Below are positions 31,949-43,500 of a DNA stretch of 43,500 bases, one piece after another; within the stretch, counting starts at the first letter, position 1; each line of letters begins with the position of its first letter. Source of the DNA: Neocallimastix lanati (nom. inval.) (lineage: Eukaryota > Neocallimastigomycota > Neocallimastigomycetes > Neocallimastigales > Neocallimastigaceae); the NCBI GenBank assembly GCA_016946835.1, contig JACVTC010000030.1, forward strand, positions 721,501 through 765,000, written 5' to 3'. The notes beneath the pieces were generated by a model. That model was not told the origin of the DNA. It saw nothing but the letters and a program-made list of their open reading frames with translations, and searched no databases. The position numbers and the translations under genes are program-made.

Positions 31949-32398
31949 TAAACAAATTAAATTTTAGAAACATTAATGTCAAGAAAAAAAAATAAGATAA
32001 ACATATCAATGTTGGACAAATTATAATTTGTGTAAATATTTTACAATAATAAAATATATTTAAGAAATTTATAAATATTTTACATTATAAAACATTTTTA
32101 AGAAATTTAAAGATATAAAATTTAAAAAAATATTAAATTAAAGGCTTAATATATTTCAATAATAATAGTAATAAAATATTAAAAAAGGTAGATATAAAAT
32201 AAATAATATAATAAAAGTAAAATTAAAAGTATTAATATAATACTATAATATCAATAAATAAAAATAATTTTTACCTAAAATATTATTTATCATATATAAT
32301 TATAGCAAGAAAGAGATAATTATCTTTTCTGAAATTTTAATAATAAAAAATATAAAAACAATAATTTTTAATTAAATAAAAAAAAAGTAATCACATAA

Positions 32399-32716
32399 AT
32401 GAAAAATTATCAAACATTTAATTCTAATTCAAAGGATTCGAAAGGACCAAAAATTCAGGTTTATCAATCCCCAGACCACTCTTATATTTCATTTACTGAA
32501 AATAATTTAGTAAATAATGGAGTGGAAAGAGAACGTTCTTCATCAATATCATCCTTAGAACAAGTTATTATTAATGATCCTGGATATAATGGTTCTTTAT
32601 TTTCAAGTGTACTTACAATGTGTAATACAATTTTTGGTTCAGGAATGCTTACTATTGTATGTCTTTATGTCCTCCTTTTTTTTTTTTTTTATAAAAAATT
32701 TTATTAATTTGCTTTA

Positions 32717-32784
<68 letters not shown>

Positions 32785-34917
32785 GTTTTTATCTACTATT
32801 TTATTTAATTATATAAATTCTGATTTAAATACTTTATATAATAATATTTTAAAAAAATATAATTAATTTTTTATTTTTTTTATTTTATTTACTTTTTATA
32901 ATATTATCAAAAAGCCCTATGCTCTTGCAACTGTTGGTTTAGGTAACGGTATTATAACATTAGTCTTTTTTGGATTTATGTCATTTTTTACACTTAATCT
33001 CTTAATTACATGTGCAAAAGTTATGGGAGGAAGAAATGTTTCTTTTTTTTCTATTTCATCACGTACTTATCCAAGACTTTCAATAATTTTTGATTTAGCT
33101 ATTGGTATTAAATGTTTTGGGGTTTCGGTTTCCTATCTTGTTATTGTTGGAGAATTGGTAAATAAAATAATATAGGTCTTATTTTCTAAAAATAAAAAAT
33201 AAAATAAAGAATAATAATAATAATAATAATAATAATATTGCTAATAGAAATATTTTTATTTATAAATATATAAATAAATATATTAATGCATTATATTTAT
33301 AGTTACCAAAAGTAACATTGGGCTTTTTTCCAAATATATCAAAAGATTCTATATTTTTAACAGGTTTATTTTGGATTACTTTATGTATGCTTATAGTAAT
33401 TCCATTATCATTCCAAAAGGTATAATAAATAATTAATAACATTATTTAAATATATATGAAAATTGATGAAAACATTTAATTCATCTACTTTTTCATAAAT
33501 AAATAATTCTATATTAAATAAATAATAAATATATTAATATATAAAAATTAATTGTAGAACTTAAGTTCATTGAAATATGCGTCCACTATATCTTTAATTG
33601 CTGTAACCTATATTTCATTATTAGTTGCTTATTTCTTCTTCAAAGGAAATAAGCCCATAAAAACTATTGATGATGGATATACACCATCATCTTTATTAGC
33701 CCTTAATACTACAGATGATGCCACAATACCTGTACGAAATCAAATTGAATACTTTAAATGGTCAGTTGATTTCTTTAGAGTTTTACCAATATTTGTATTT
33801 GCTTATACTTGTCATCAAAATGTAATTATTTATATATCAATATTAAATAATAATATTTATTATCATTATTATTGTTGTTGTTGTTGTTGTTGTTGTTGTT
33901 AAAAATAATTAATAATATTTTATTTATATATATTAGCTTTTTACTATCTTTAATGAAATGAAAATTACTTCAAGACATTCTGATAATCGTCATACAAAGA
34001 CGAGATTAACAACTGTATTTGCTATTTCAATCGCTCTATGTGTTTATTTAACTATTGGTATAACTGGTTACTTAACATTTGGAAATAATACAAAATCAAA
34101 TATTATTTCAATGTATCCTCCATCTAATAAACTAGTCCTTGGAGGTCAATCCCTAATGGCATTAATGGTTTGCATTTGTTATGCATTACAATGTCACCCA
34201 GCAAGAAAATCTTTTGGTAATGTTATCAATTATATTAGAACCATGAAAAAGCATAGTGGTTATGAATTAGTAAATGATGGAGAGGAATCACCTCTCCTAA
34301 GAAATAATGAAAATAATGAGGCTATAGATAATACTTCAAAAGATAAATCACCATTACTTTTTAAGACAAAATCTCAACCATCATTAACTACAGAACCATT
34401 ATACATTAAAAAGAGATCACAAGAATTTTTAAACGATTCATCCTCCTCCCTTTCTAATTCAGCATCATCATCTTCTTCCATTTTACCACAGTTAACAAAA
34501 GAACCAAAAATTGGAATAAGTAAAAGTTACAATGATTTATATTACATATTAAGAAATAGTAAAGAGTTAAACAATCATATGATTGATATGCCTCCGACAG
34601 TTAATATTCATTCACTTCAATCTCAATCTTTTGAGCTTTCAAATGTCATGCATAATTGTATTACAAGTGCCCTCCTTATTATATCATATATTATAGCCTG
34701 TTCTGTTAATGATCTTGGAACAGTTTTGTCCGTTGTTGGTGCTACAGGAAGTACTACTATTTGTTTCATCCTGCCAGGTTTATTATATTATAAGATTAAA
34801 AAGAATGTGAGAGGAAATCAAAAATCAACATTCTTAATGAAGATTGCATTAGTTATATCAGGAACTGGTATTTTATTAATGCTAAATTCATTATTCTTTA
34901 TTTTTGTTAGCCTATAA
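32399..34917 (+). CDS. Amino acid/auxin permease family transporter (AVT/SLC38-like)
   Basis: Five exons: 32399-32656, 32915-33157, 33303-33419, 33558-33821 and 33937-34917, all in phase 0, giving 620 residues. It starts with an 75-residue hydrophilic N-terminus and then the family signature MCNTIFGSGMLTIPYALA, which spans the first intron. Later FAYTCHQN, FTIFNEMK, GYLTFG and QCHPARKSF match the AVT5-7/SLC38 branch of the AAAP family. About eleven membrane segments are expected. A hydrophilic loop of about 145 residues (roughly 391-535) holds two acidic dileucine motifs, EESPLL and DKSPLL, plus a Ser-rich run. Such motifs can direct proteins to the vacuole or lysosome, so a vacuolar amino acid transporter is a reasonable inference. 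The substrate cannot be told. Intron 1 has an AAG acceptor and an ATT microsatellite. Confidence 0.92.
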
Positions 34918-35106
34918 TTTTTTTTTTCTTTAAATTATTATTATCACGAATTTTTCATTTATTTTTTTTTTTTTTTTCATAAAAAAAAAAAAAATTAAAA
35001 CTTATTCTTAAAAAGAATATAAGCGCATTTTCATTTCTATTTTATTTTATTTTATTTTTATTGTATTATCAAAATTCACATTAATATTTTAATCTATTTA
35101 TAACAT

Positions 35107-35152
<46 letters not shown>

Positions 35153-35792
35153 TAATATTTTAATAATTCAAGTTAATAACTAAAATAGAATAATATTATT
35201 TTTTTTTTAGTATTTTAATAATTATTTAATAATTAAATGAATAATATATTTATATATATATTAATAATTTAATAATTATTTATTAATAAGAATAATTTAA
35301 TATATATTTTTATATTTTATTTTAATAATTTAATAATTATATAATAATAATTAAAAAAATAATAATAATATATTTATTTTAGTATTTTAATAATTATTTT
35401 CAAAAATAATTATTATTATTATAATATTATACTAATATAAAAAAAAAAAAAAAAAAAAAAATGTATCGTACTATTAGTCCTTTTTTTCTTTTATTTGTTG
35501 TAAACAAATAAAATTAAGCTATTACTAAATAAATAGTTTTATAATCATAATTTCAATATATTTATTTTTATTTTATTTTTATTTTATTTTTATTTTATTT
35601 TTATTTTTTTTATTTAATTATATTTTTTTGTTAAAAAATATATATAAATATATTTAAATAAAATATTAATTATAAAAATAATACAAAAATAATTAGACAA
35701 ATTCTCTTTATATATATATATATATATATATATTTAGTTTATTTAATTTTATTATATTTTATATTTTTTAGTTTTTTTCAATTTCAGATATA

Positions 35793-35930
35793 GTTTATTT
35801 ATTTATTTATTTACTTATTTATTTAATTATTTACTTATTTATTTATTTACTTATTTATTTAATTATTTACTTATTTATTTATTTACTTATTTATTTAATT
35901 ATTTACTTATTTATTTATTTATTTATTTAT
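35793..35930 (+). repeat. Tetranucleotide tract with 36 bp higher-order unit
   Basis: An ATTT tract in which TTAC and TTAATT variants recur. A 36 bp super-unit starts at 35811, 35847 and 35883 with TTACTTATTTATTTAATT, so the tract grew by duplication of a longer unit and not only by slippage. Confidence 0.85.
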
Positions 35931-36042
35931 AATTAATAATAATAATTAAAATACGAATTATTAATATTTCAGAAAAAAAATTTTTTTTGATATGTTATGT
36001 TCATATATAATAGCATAATTTAATATAAGGTTATAATTTATA

Positions 36043-36259
36043 ATGACATTTTTATACGATATAACTAGAATAATAACTTTTATGTTATTTATATACTGTA
36101 TTATTTTAATATTTTATTATAATGATGAAGAAACATTTAAAAATTAAGTTTCGAAACAATCATCTCTTCTTGTTTTTATGTAAAAGTACTATAGTCAAAC
36201 AGAAATTTAGATGGCCATATAATGAATTTATTAAAGATATGAATATAGATAAAAAATAA
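36043..36259 (+). other. Two short overlapping open frames, uncertain
   Basis: A frame at 36043-36147 would code a 34-residue peptide with one membrane-like segment (ITFMLFIYCIILIFYY). A second frame at 36122-36259 codes 45 residues ending in KFRWPYNEFIKDMNIDKK, which is less AT-biased in amino acids than chance frames here. They could be exons of a small gene or a relic. No splice connection is convincing. Confidence 0.2.
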
Positions 36260-36689
36260 AGTCCCAAAAAAAATAATCAAAATTATGTCTATTTATATTG
36301 GTCTAAAAAAAATAATTTTTTGATTAATGATTTTTATTTTTATCTTTATTTTTATTTTTTTTTTTTTTTTTTTTTATTAAAATTAAAAAAATTGATAAAT
36401 TTATTATTTTAAATTAATTTTTTTTTTAAAAAAGATAGACATTTAAACTAAAAAAATATTTAATGCTTTAACAAATGATTAAGAATGATTAAAATAATAA
36501 AATATAAGTATTTTAAATGTAAATTAATATAATTTTTATTTTTTTATAAAGAAAACTTTATATTTATGCATTTGGTTGTTAAAATTATAAGGGTTACACG
36601 AAATATAATGAATGTATCCTAACTTTAAAGTATTTTCTTAGTTTATATAATTTTAAAGTTAATACTTTTTTTTTTTAGTTAATAAAATT

Positions 36690-37170
36690 TTATAAAAAAT
36701 TTCAGATGAAAAAATTAAAATATAATAACAAGGAGAATTTCAGTTATATGTATATGATATTAATACTTTTTTTTTTTAGTTAGTTAATAAAATTTTATAA
36801 AAAATTTCAGATGAAAAAATTAAAATATAATAACAAGGAGAATTTCAGTTATATGTATATGATATTAATACTTTTTTTTTTTTAGTAAATAAAATTTTAA
36901 AATATTGTAAAATAAAAAATTTCAGATGAAAAAATTAAAATATAATAACGAAGAGAATTTCAGTTTTATGTATATAATATTAATTCATTCAGATGAAAAA
37001 ATTAAAATATAATAACAAGGAGAATTTCAGTTATATGTATATGATATTAATACTTTTTTTTTTTTTAGTTAATAAAATTTTAAAATATTGTAAAATAAAA
37101 AATTTCAGATGAAAAAATTAAAATATAATAACGAAGAGAATTTCAGTTTTATGTATATAATATTAATTCA
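36690..37170 (+). repeat. Five-copy tandem repeat, two unit types
   Basis: The core CAGATGAAAAAATTAAAAT begins at 36703, 36808, 36923, 36990 and 37106. Copies 1, 2 and 4 continue with AACAAGGAG and GTTATATG. Copies 3 and 5 continue with AACGAAGAG and GTTTTATG. The order is therefore A-A-B-A-B, with T-run-plus-TAG spacers before most copies. Confidence 0.9.
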
Positions 37171-37305
37171 TAAGTTTCATAAGTATAAATTATATATGTA
37201 TATAAGATTAATTTAAAAGAAAAAATTAAAAGAAAAAGTAAAATAAAAATAATTATTAATAAATAGCTACTCAATTTTCTCAAAAACAAACATTTATTAT
37301 TATTA

Positions 37306-37342
37306 AGCAATAATAATAGTAATAATAATAATTATAGTATTA

Positions 37343-37381
<39 letters not shown>

Positions 37382-37432
37382 GTATTAGTAGTAGTAATAA
37401 TAATAATAATAATATTAATAATTATAGTATTA

Positions 37433-37468
<36 letters not shown>

Positions 37469-37600
37469 GTATTAGTAATAATAATAATAATAGTATAAGT
37501 AATAATAAGTAATAATAATAATTAAAAAAATAAAAGTAATAATAATAATAATAATAATATTAATAATTTATTAGTAATAATAATAATAATTATAGAATTA
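37306..37600 (+). repeat. AAT repeat tract, Asn-coding in one frame
   Basis: A 300 bp AAT-based tract with AGT, TAT and ATT interruptions. The frame from 37267 to 37509 is open for 81 codons and reads as poly-Asn broken by SIS and YSIS, then stops. It has no ATG, so it is not a complete gene. Confidence 0.85.
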
Positions 37601-38096
37601 ATATATCTATATTTTTATTTATACATGGTAAAAGGTTAGATTATTGAAAAAATTTAAAATAAAATCAAAAATGTGGATTTTTTTTTATTTAACATTATTT
37701 AAAAAACATAATTTTTTATAAAAGAAGATTATCTTAATATTTATGTAATAGACTTAATTATTGGTTTAAAAGGAATATTATCTAACATTATATAAAAATA
37801 TATATAATATATCTTATAGAATTATTAACATTATTTATATAATTTTTTATAAAAGAAAATTATCTTAATATTTATGTAATAGACTTAATTATTTTAAATA
37901 ATTTGTTTTTATAAATTTTTAATAATAAAATTAAAAATTAGTTTTTAATAAAATATTATTTTAAAATTATTATTATAAATAACAATTTTTTTTTTTTTAT
38001 AATTTTTTAATAATAAAATTAAAAATTAGTATTAAACCACATTTTTTTATTTTAATGAATATTATAAATATAAATAATTGCTATTGTATTATTACT

Positions 38097-38185
38097 TATC
38101 AATTGTTGACTTCATATTAATGAACATTATTATTGAAAATTAATATTTGAAATAATACTCATTAATATGAAGTTAACAATTAATA
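38097..38185. repeat. Inverted repeat, arms about 35 bp
   Basis: The left arm TCAATTGTTGACTTCATATT and the right arm with AATATGAAGTTAACAATTAA pair with few mismatches, separated by about 17 bases. It is another small palindromic unit like that at 24855-24947, but with a different sequence. Confidence 0.75.
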
Positions 38186-40520
38186 ATACTGAAATTGTAT
38201 AATTATTATTAGAATAAAAATTATGAATCAATGTATTGATTTTAAAGGAATTTGATTAAATAAATATTTAATCATCTGGTTTCTATTTTAATAATATAAA
38301 TTACAATATAAAATAATCACATAAGTTATTCTATGTATTAAAATATGCATTTTAATAATAATATATTGTTTCTTTTTTCTTAGCATTTAAATATATACTT
38401 GATAATTAATCATATAATGCCAAATAAAATTCAAATAATTGTTTTAAAAATAAATATACTAAATATAAAAATATATCTATGTTTTTATTAATATTTTTTT
38501 TTTTTAAAATTTTTATTTATTGGTATTTTTTTTTATTTTTATTTTTTATTTTAATTTTGACATTTGATAGTAAATATTTAATGAATGAAAAAATAAGATT
38601 TAAATAAATAATCAATGAATAAATAAATTAATAGATAATAATATTTTAAATAAATTTAATCAAAGATTATAATAATTTAATAAATTAAAAGATGTTGAAT
38701 GTAAAATAAATAAATTAATGATTTATTAAAATAAAAATTTCATGAAAATTTATTTGTGGAACTTGAAAATAAATAATATATTATGAAAATTATTTTAATG
38801 TATAGAAATAATATATTACTATATAATATTAATAAATTATAATACATTAAAATGTAAATAATAATATATTAATTTTTAATAATTGGTAATATTAATATAT
38901 TAATATTAATTTAAATATAATATAGTTTAATATATTATTCCATTGTAACATCTTTTCAATACCAATAATTAATGTAAAATTATTTATAAAACCGAGAAAT
39001 ATATTGAATATATAAATTATATAGAAGATAATATATTATTAAATAAATTTAAATATATTGTCAGTATATTTAGATAAAGTACAAAAAAAATAAAATATAT
39101 ATTAATATATTTTATTATAATAATTTATAAAATAAAGTTCAAATATATATTAGTCTTATATTAATTATAATTATATATATTAAATTTCTATTTTTTATAT
39201 ATTATAATGTAAATTAAATCAATTAAAATTATGAGTATTGATTTTATATAATATTTTATAATACGGTAAAATAAAAGTTAAATTATTATTATATTTACCA
39301 AATGTAATACTATAAATCAATTTATTTAATATATTATATTAATATTAAAATTTAAAACCTATTTTAGATAAATTTTTATTCATTATTTTATTCATTATTT
39401 TTTTTTTCTTTAAACTGATAATAAATAATTAATAAATAATTATATATAATTTTAGTTTGATAAATGTAATATATTTAATGTTTTTAAATATGCTAAAGTT
39501 TATTAATGTTTATTAAAAAAAAAAAAAAATTTTTTTTTTTATTTTTAGTTTTTATTCTTTATTTTTTTTTTTTTTTTTTTTTTTATTTATATCATTTTGC
39601 TGTTATTAAATTAAATTTTAAACAGTAAAAAAATAATAGATTAGAATTTATAAATTAAAAAGAATAGATTAAACATAAATAAAAATAAAAATTAAGCATA
39701 GACATAAATTTAATAAACATAATTAAAATACACTTTTAAAATTTTAGTTATGTTTATAAATTTATAAAAAAAAAATAAATAAAACAAATATAAAACATAA
39801 ACATAAATAAACATTTTGAACAAAAATAAATCAAATATTTCCAAATAAAATAAATAGAGAGTAAAAAATAAAAATAACAAAATTTAACCTTAATTAAATC
39901 AACAGTAAAAATCAAATCAAACAATAAAAATCATATAATAACAATCAAATAAAACAAGAAAATTACAATTTAATTTAAAACAAAAAAGAAAAAAAAGATA
40001 GACCTTAAAGTAAGTAAATTGATTTAAATATCACAAATTTTAAATGAAAGAATAAAAATATAATATATTATCGAGGAATTGATTATTTAGATTTAAATTA
40101 TGAGAATGATTTTTCATATAAAAAATATATATTAATAATATGAATATTTTTTTTTATAAAAAGATTAAAAATATTGATTCATCTAAATTGTATATATTAA
40201 TGAAGCCTTGTTAATATTTATTTTAATAATAATAAACATATAATAAAAATAATGTTTATCTAAATAATAGTGAAAAACAACATATTTTAAATAATAATAA
40301 TAAAACAAACATATTTTAAACGTTAAATTTTAAATTTATAGAATTTTTAATTAAAATTATATTAAAGAAATAAAATATATTGATTCATTTAAATTGTAAA
40401 TATAACATTGAAGTATTGTTAATATATTTTTAATAATGATAATAAAATAAACATATATTAAATATTAAACTTTAGATTTGTAAAATTAATAATTAATATT
40501 ATATTTAAAAATAGTTAAAA

Positions 40521-43500
40521 ATGGCATCATATATTATTAAAAAAGGATATGCAAGTGTGAAAGAAGATGGTCTTAGAAGTTTCTTATGGTCAAAACGTTG
40601 GCTTGTGTTAAGAGAACAAACTCTGACTATTCAAAGAAATGAAGTAAGAGGAATAAATAAAAAAATATTTAAAAAAATATTTATTATTATATATATAGAT
40701 ATATGTTATTATTTTTGTTATTTTTTGTTTTTTGATATTAATTGAAAATAAATATTAATAATGTATTTATTAGAATACATATCAAGCAATTGCAAATATA
40801 TTTCTTGGTAGTGTTGAATCAGTTCAAAGAACTGACCATAAACCATTTAGTTTTGAGATTGTAACTAAAGGAAAATCATATTATATTGCTTGTAAAACAA
40901 GTGAAGATTTATATGAATGGATAGACGAAATTTATAAAGTATTAATTATAGATAATTAATAAATGTCATAATTTAATAGATTTATATATATATTAAATAA
41001 AAATAATTTATTAATAAAACTAAAATAAATAATAGCGTTCACAATCCATGGTTTCTGGACCAACTAATTTTACTCATAATGTTCATGTTGGTTTTGATCC
41101 AATGAATGGTATCTTCACTGGTTTACCAAAAGAATGGAAGCAACTTTTAGATGCTTCAAGTATTTCAAAAGAAGAAATGACTAAAAATCCACAAGTAAAA
41201 AAATATAGAGATATAATATATATAATATTTAAATTATTTATTAAAAATAATTTAAATAATTATAAACCAAAATTCTATTGTTAAAACATGTTTATAATTT
41301 TATATATGTAAATGTTTTTATTACTATAGGCTGTTTTGGATGTATTAGAATTCTATACAGATCAATTAAGTCAAAATAATGATGTTATGAAGGCTCCAGA
41401 AGAACCAAGACATCCACAAAATAATATTCCAATAAAATCAATGCAATCACAAAATAAATATGTTAATGGTAACCCAGTAAGTATTTTTTTTTTAAATATA
41501 AAATCAATTTTTTTAAAAAAAAAAGAAAAATATAATTATTAATATATAAATGTATATATATATATTTTAATTAGCATGCACCAAGACCATTACCACCTTC
41601 AAGACCACCAATTGCACCAAGAGTTCAAAATAGTGGTTACAATTCTCCAAGAAATAATGTATAAAAATTATTAAATCATTAATACTTAATTGAAAAACTT
41701 GTTTAAATAATTAATTATTATTATATTTATTAAACTTTATTTTTATTTAAAATAGGTCAATCCAAGTCGTACTCAACCACAAATGGCTCATTCACCAGTT
41801 AAACCACCAGTTAAACCTCAATTACAAGGTAATAATAATTTAGTAATATTGAATAAATACTAATAATAATTAAATATCAAATAATATATATAATTTAAAT
41901 ATAAAAAAATATATTTTTTAAAATTTATAAAAATTATTATTCATAGGTAAAAAAATCGATAATTTGGACGATTTACCACAACATATTCAAGCTCATAAGG
42001 TTGGCTCTACTAAGCCATTAGGTCAATCACAATCAAATATTCCACAACCAAAGGTTGCTCCAAAACCAGTTCAAAAACCAGCTCATCCACAAAAGAGTCC
42101 ATCTAAGAAGAAGAAGGATCCAAGATTATCAACTCTTTCTGAAGCTGAAATTATGGACAAATTACGTATGTATACAAGTGATTTAAATTAGTGATTTTAT
42201 GAAAAAAATTTTTTTTTTATATTTAAATAATTAATAAAAAATATTACAATATTTTTTTTTATTAAAATTAAAAAAAAAATAAAAGGTGCTGTTGTTTCAA
42301 AGGGCGATCCAACTATTTTATATTCAAAAGTTAAGAAAATTGGTCAAGGTGCCTCCGGTTCAGTATTCCTTGCTAAGAGTGTTAAGAATAATCAAATCGT
42401 AAATATATTTAATTATATAATCTTAATTATTTTAGTTATTGTTTTATTATTATCATATTATTATTTAATTCTTTTTATTTATTTATAATTTAAAATATAT
42501 TTATATTTATATTTTTTGTTTAAAATAAATACTTTTTATTATTATCATATTATTATTAAATTCTTTTTATTTATTTATAATTTAAAATATATTTATATTT
42601 ATTTTTTGTTTAAAATAAACAATAATACTTTTTTTATTATTTATTTTTTAATTTAAAATAAAATAAAAATATAATACCTTTATTAATATATATTACTTTT
42701 GAAATAAAATTTATTTATTTAAATTTAAAAGGTTGCTGTTAAGCAAATGCAATTAAAGAGTCAACCACGTAAGGAATTAATCGTAAATGAAATTTTAGTT
42801 ATGAGAGAAAGTCAACATCCAAATATTGTTAATTACTTAGATAGTTACTTAGTGAGTGAAGAATTATGGGTTGTTATGGAATACATGGATGGTGGACCAT
42901 TAACTGATGTTATTGAAAGAAATACTATTAATGAAACTCAAATAGCTACTATTTGTTTAGAAACTTTAAAGGGTCTTCATCATCTTCACTGTAGAAATAT
43001 TATTCACCGTGATATTAAGAGGTAAATTAAGTTTTTTTTTTTAAAATATTAAGGAATTATTTTTTTTTATCATGAATAAAACAATAATAAATATTATTTA
43101 ATTTATTATTAAATAATTATAATATAATAGTGATAATGTTTTATTGGATGGTGAAGGTCATGTTAAGATCAGTAAGTATTATAGAATATTAAATACTCTT
43201 AATTATTATTATTATATTTAATTGAATTTAATAATTAATTTAATTTTTTTTCGTATAAATAGCTGATTTCGGTTTCTGTGCAAAATTAACTGCTGATAAG
43301 AGTAAACGTGCTACTATGGTTGGTACTCCATATTGGATGGTAAGTTTTTTTTTTCTTTTTAATATTAATTATAGAAAAAAAATATTTTTTAATAACTTTT
43401 AAATATTAATTATTTAAATATTAATTATAAAAAAAATATTATTAATTATTAATAAATAGGCTCCAGAAGTTGTAAAACAGAAGGAATATGGTGCTAAGGT
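40521..43500 (+). CDS. CLA4: PAK-family Ser/Thr kinase, Cla4 type (PH-CRIB-kinase), 3' end cut
   Basis: p21-activated kinase, an effector of Cdc42/Rac GTPases in polarity, septation and hyphal growth. Twelve exons are visible: 40521-40643, 40774-40938, 41036-41194, 41330-41476, 41575-41658, 41756-41828, 41947-42165, 42286-42398, 42732-43021, 43131-43171, 43263-43339 and 43460 to the window end. They give about 510 residues. The PH domain covers about residues 4-95 ([20 protein letters not shown], ending [11 protein letters not shown]). The CRIB box directly follows ([16 protein letters not shown] with FTGLPKEW). A proline-rich linker with many PxxP motifs (about 175-330) comes next. The kinase has the Gly loop GQGASGSV, the VAVKQ Lys, HRDIK, DNVLL, DFGF and GTPYWMAPE. 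A PH domain before CRIB is the fungal Cla4/Skm1 arrangement and distinguishes it from Ste20. Introns 7 and 8 have AAG acceptors. The C-lobe lies beyond the window. Confidence 0.95.

Larger units (their letters stand above)
27376..32398. other. Repeat-rich intergenic DNA
   Basis: About 5 kb without a recognisable gene. The first 1.5 kb are a chain of local tandem duplications, listed separately. The rest holds ATT repeats (30307-30394), A39 at 31643-31681 and A46 at 31899-31944. A patch around 29050-29075 (CATCACTCACCTGCACTGCA) is less AT-rich. The promoter of the transporter gene should lie at the right end, but no motif is clear. Confidence 0.55.
34918..40520. other. Repeat-rich intergenic DNA
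   Basis: About 5.6 kb without a convincing gene. It contains an A run (35109-35148), an ATTT/ATTTACTT higher-order repeat, a five-copy repeat cluster (36690-37170), an Asn-coding AAT repeat, and a palindrome at 38097-38185, all listed separately. The last 1.5 kb before the kinase start are plain AT-rich sequence with no recognisable promoter motif. Confidence 0.55.

Noticed and set aside
32574-32816. 80-codon frame overlapping exon 1 and intron 1 of the transporter
   Set aside because: It runs through the ATT microsatellite as poly-Ile in a different frame from the transporter.
5200-37600. CRISPR-like spaced repeats
   Set aside because: The repeats are direct tandems or microsatellites with no unique, even spacers, and the genome is eukaryotic.

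Overview
The window looks like nuclear DNA of an extremely AT-rich fungus, most likely an anaerobic gut fungus (Neocallimastigomycota). The pointers are long intergenic stretches of A/T runs and microsatellites, genes that stand out as islands of higher GC, many short AT-rich introns, a fungal-type PAK kinase with a PH domain, and Ty1/copia retroelements. The assignment is inferred from composition and gene content and was not tested by a search.

Layout. 739-2083 (minus): a short Asn-rich gene with a bZIP-like basic C-terminus. 2084-10222: intergenic, with microsatellites, a 0.77 kb fold-back element (5808-6575), an odd patch of normal composition (7505-8036) and a MITE-like element (8447-8646). 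10223-18046: two decayed Ty1/copia elements of one lineage, facing each other and fused tail to tail near 13737. Both lack their 3' ends. In both, the sequence after the 5' LTR is complementary to the anticodon arm expected for tRNA-Lys(CUU). 18047-19288: remnants, including a patch closed by a G/C-rich stem. 19289-22381 (minus): a PP6/Sit4-type Ser/Thr phosphatase in at least eight exons. 25694-27004 (plus): an intact single-exon gene with a copia-Gag-like domain and a C-terminal membrane anchor. 27005-28926: a run of unrelated local tandem duplications. 32399-34917 (plus): an AVT/SLC38-type amino acid transporter in five exons. 34918-40520: intergenic repeats. 40521-43500 (plus): the 5' part of a Cla4-type PAK kinase (PH, CRIB, kinase), cut by the window end.

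The host genes do not form a cluster with a shared function. PP6/Sit4 phosphatase and Cla4 kinase are both signalling enzymes linked to growth and morphogenesis in fungi, and the transporter is a probable vacuolar permease, but nothing here shows joint regulation. The strongest candidate for something undescribed is the Gag-like membrane-anchored protein, which looks like a domesticated retrotransposon capsid. The second is the proposed tRNA-Lys half-molecule priming of the local copia family. The exon models also show a skewed splice-acceptor set (TAG and AAG, no CAG) and one long intron with a GC donor.
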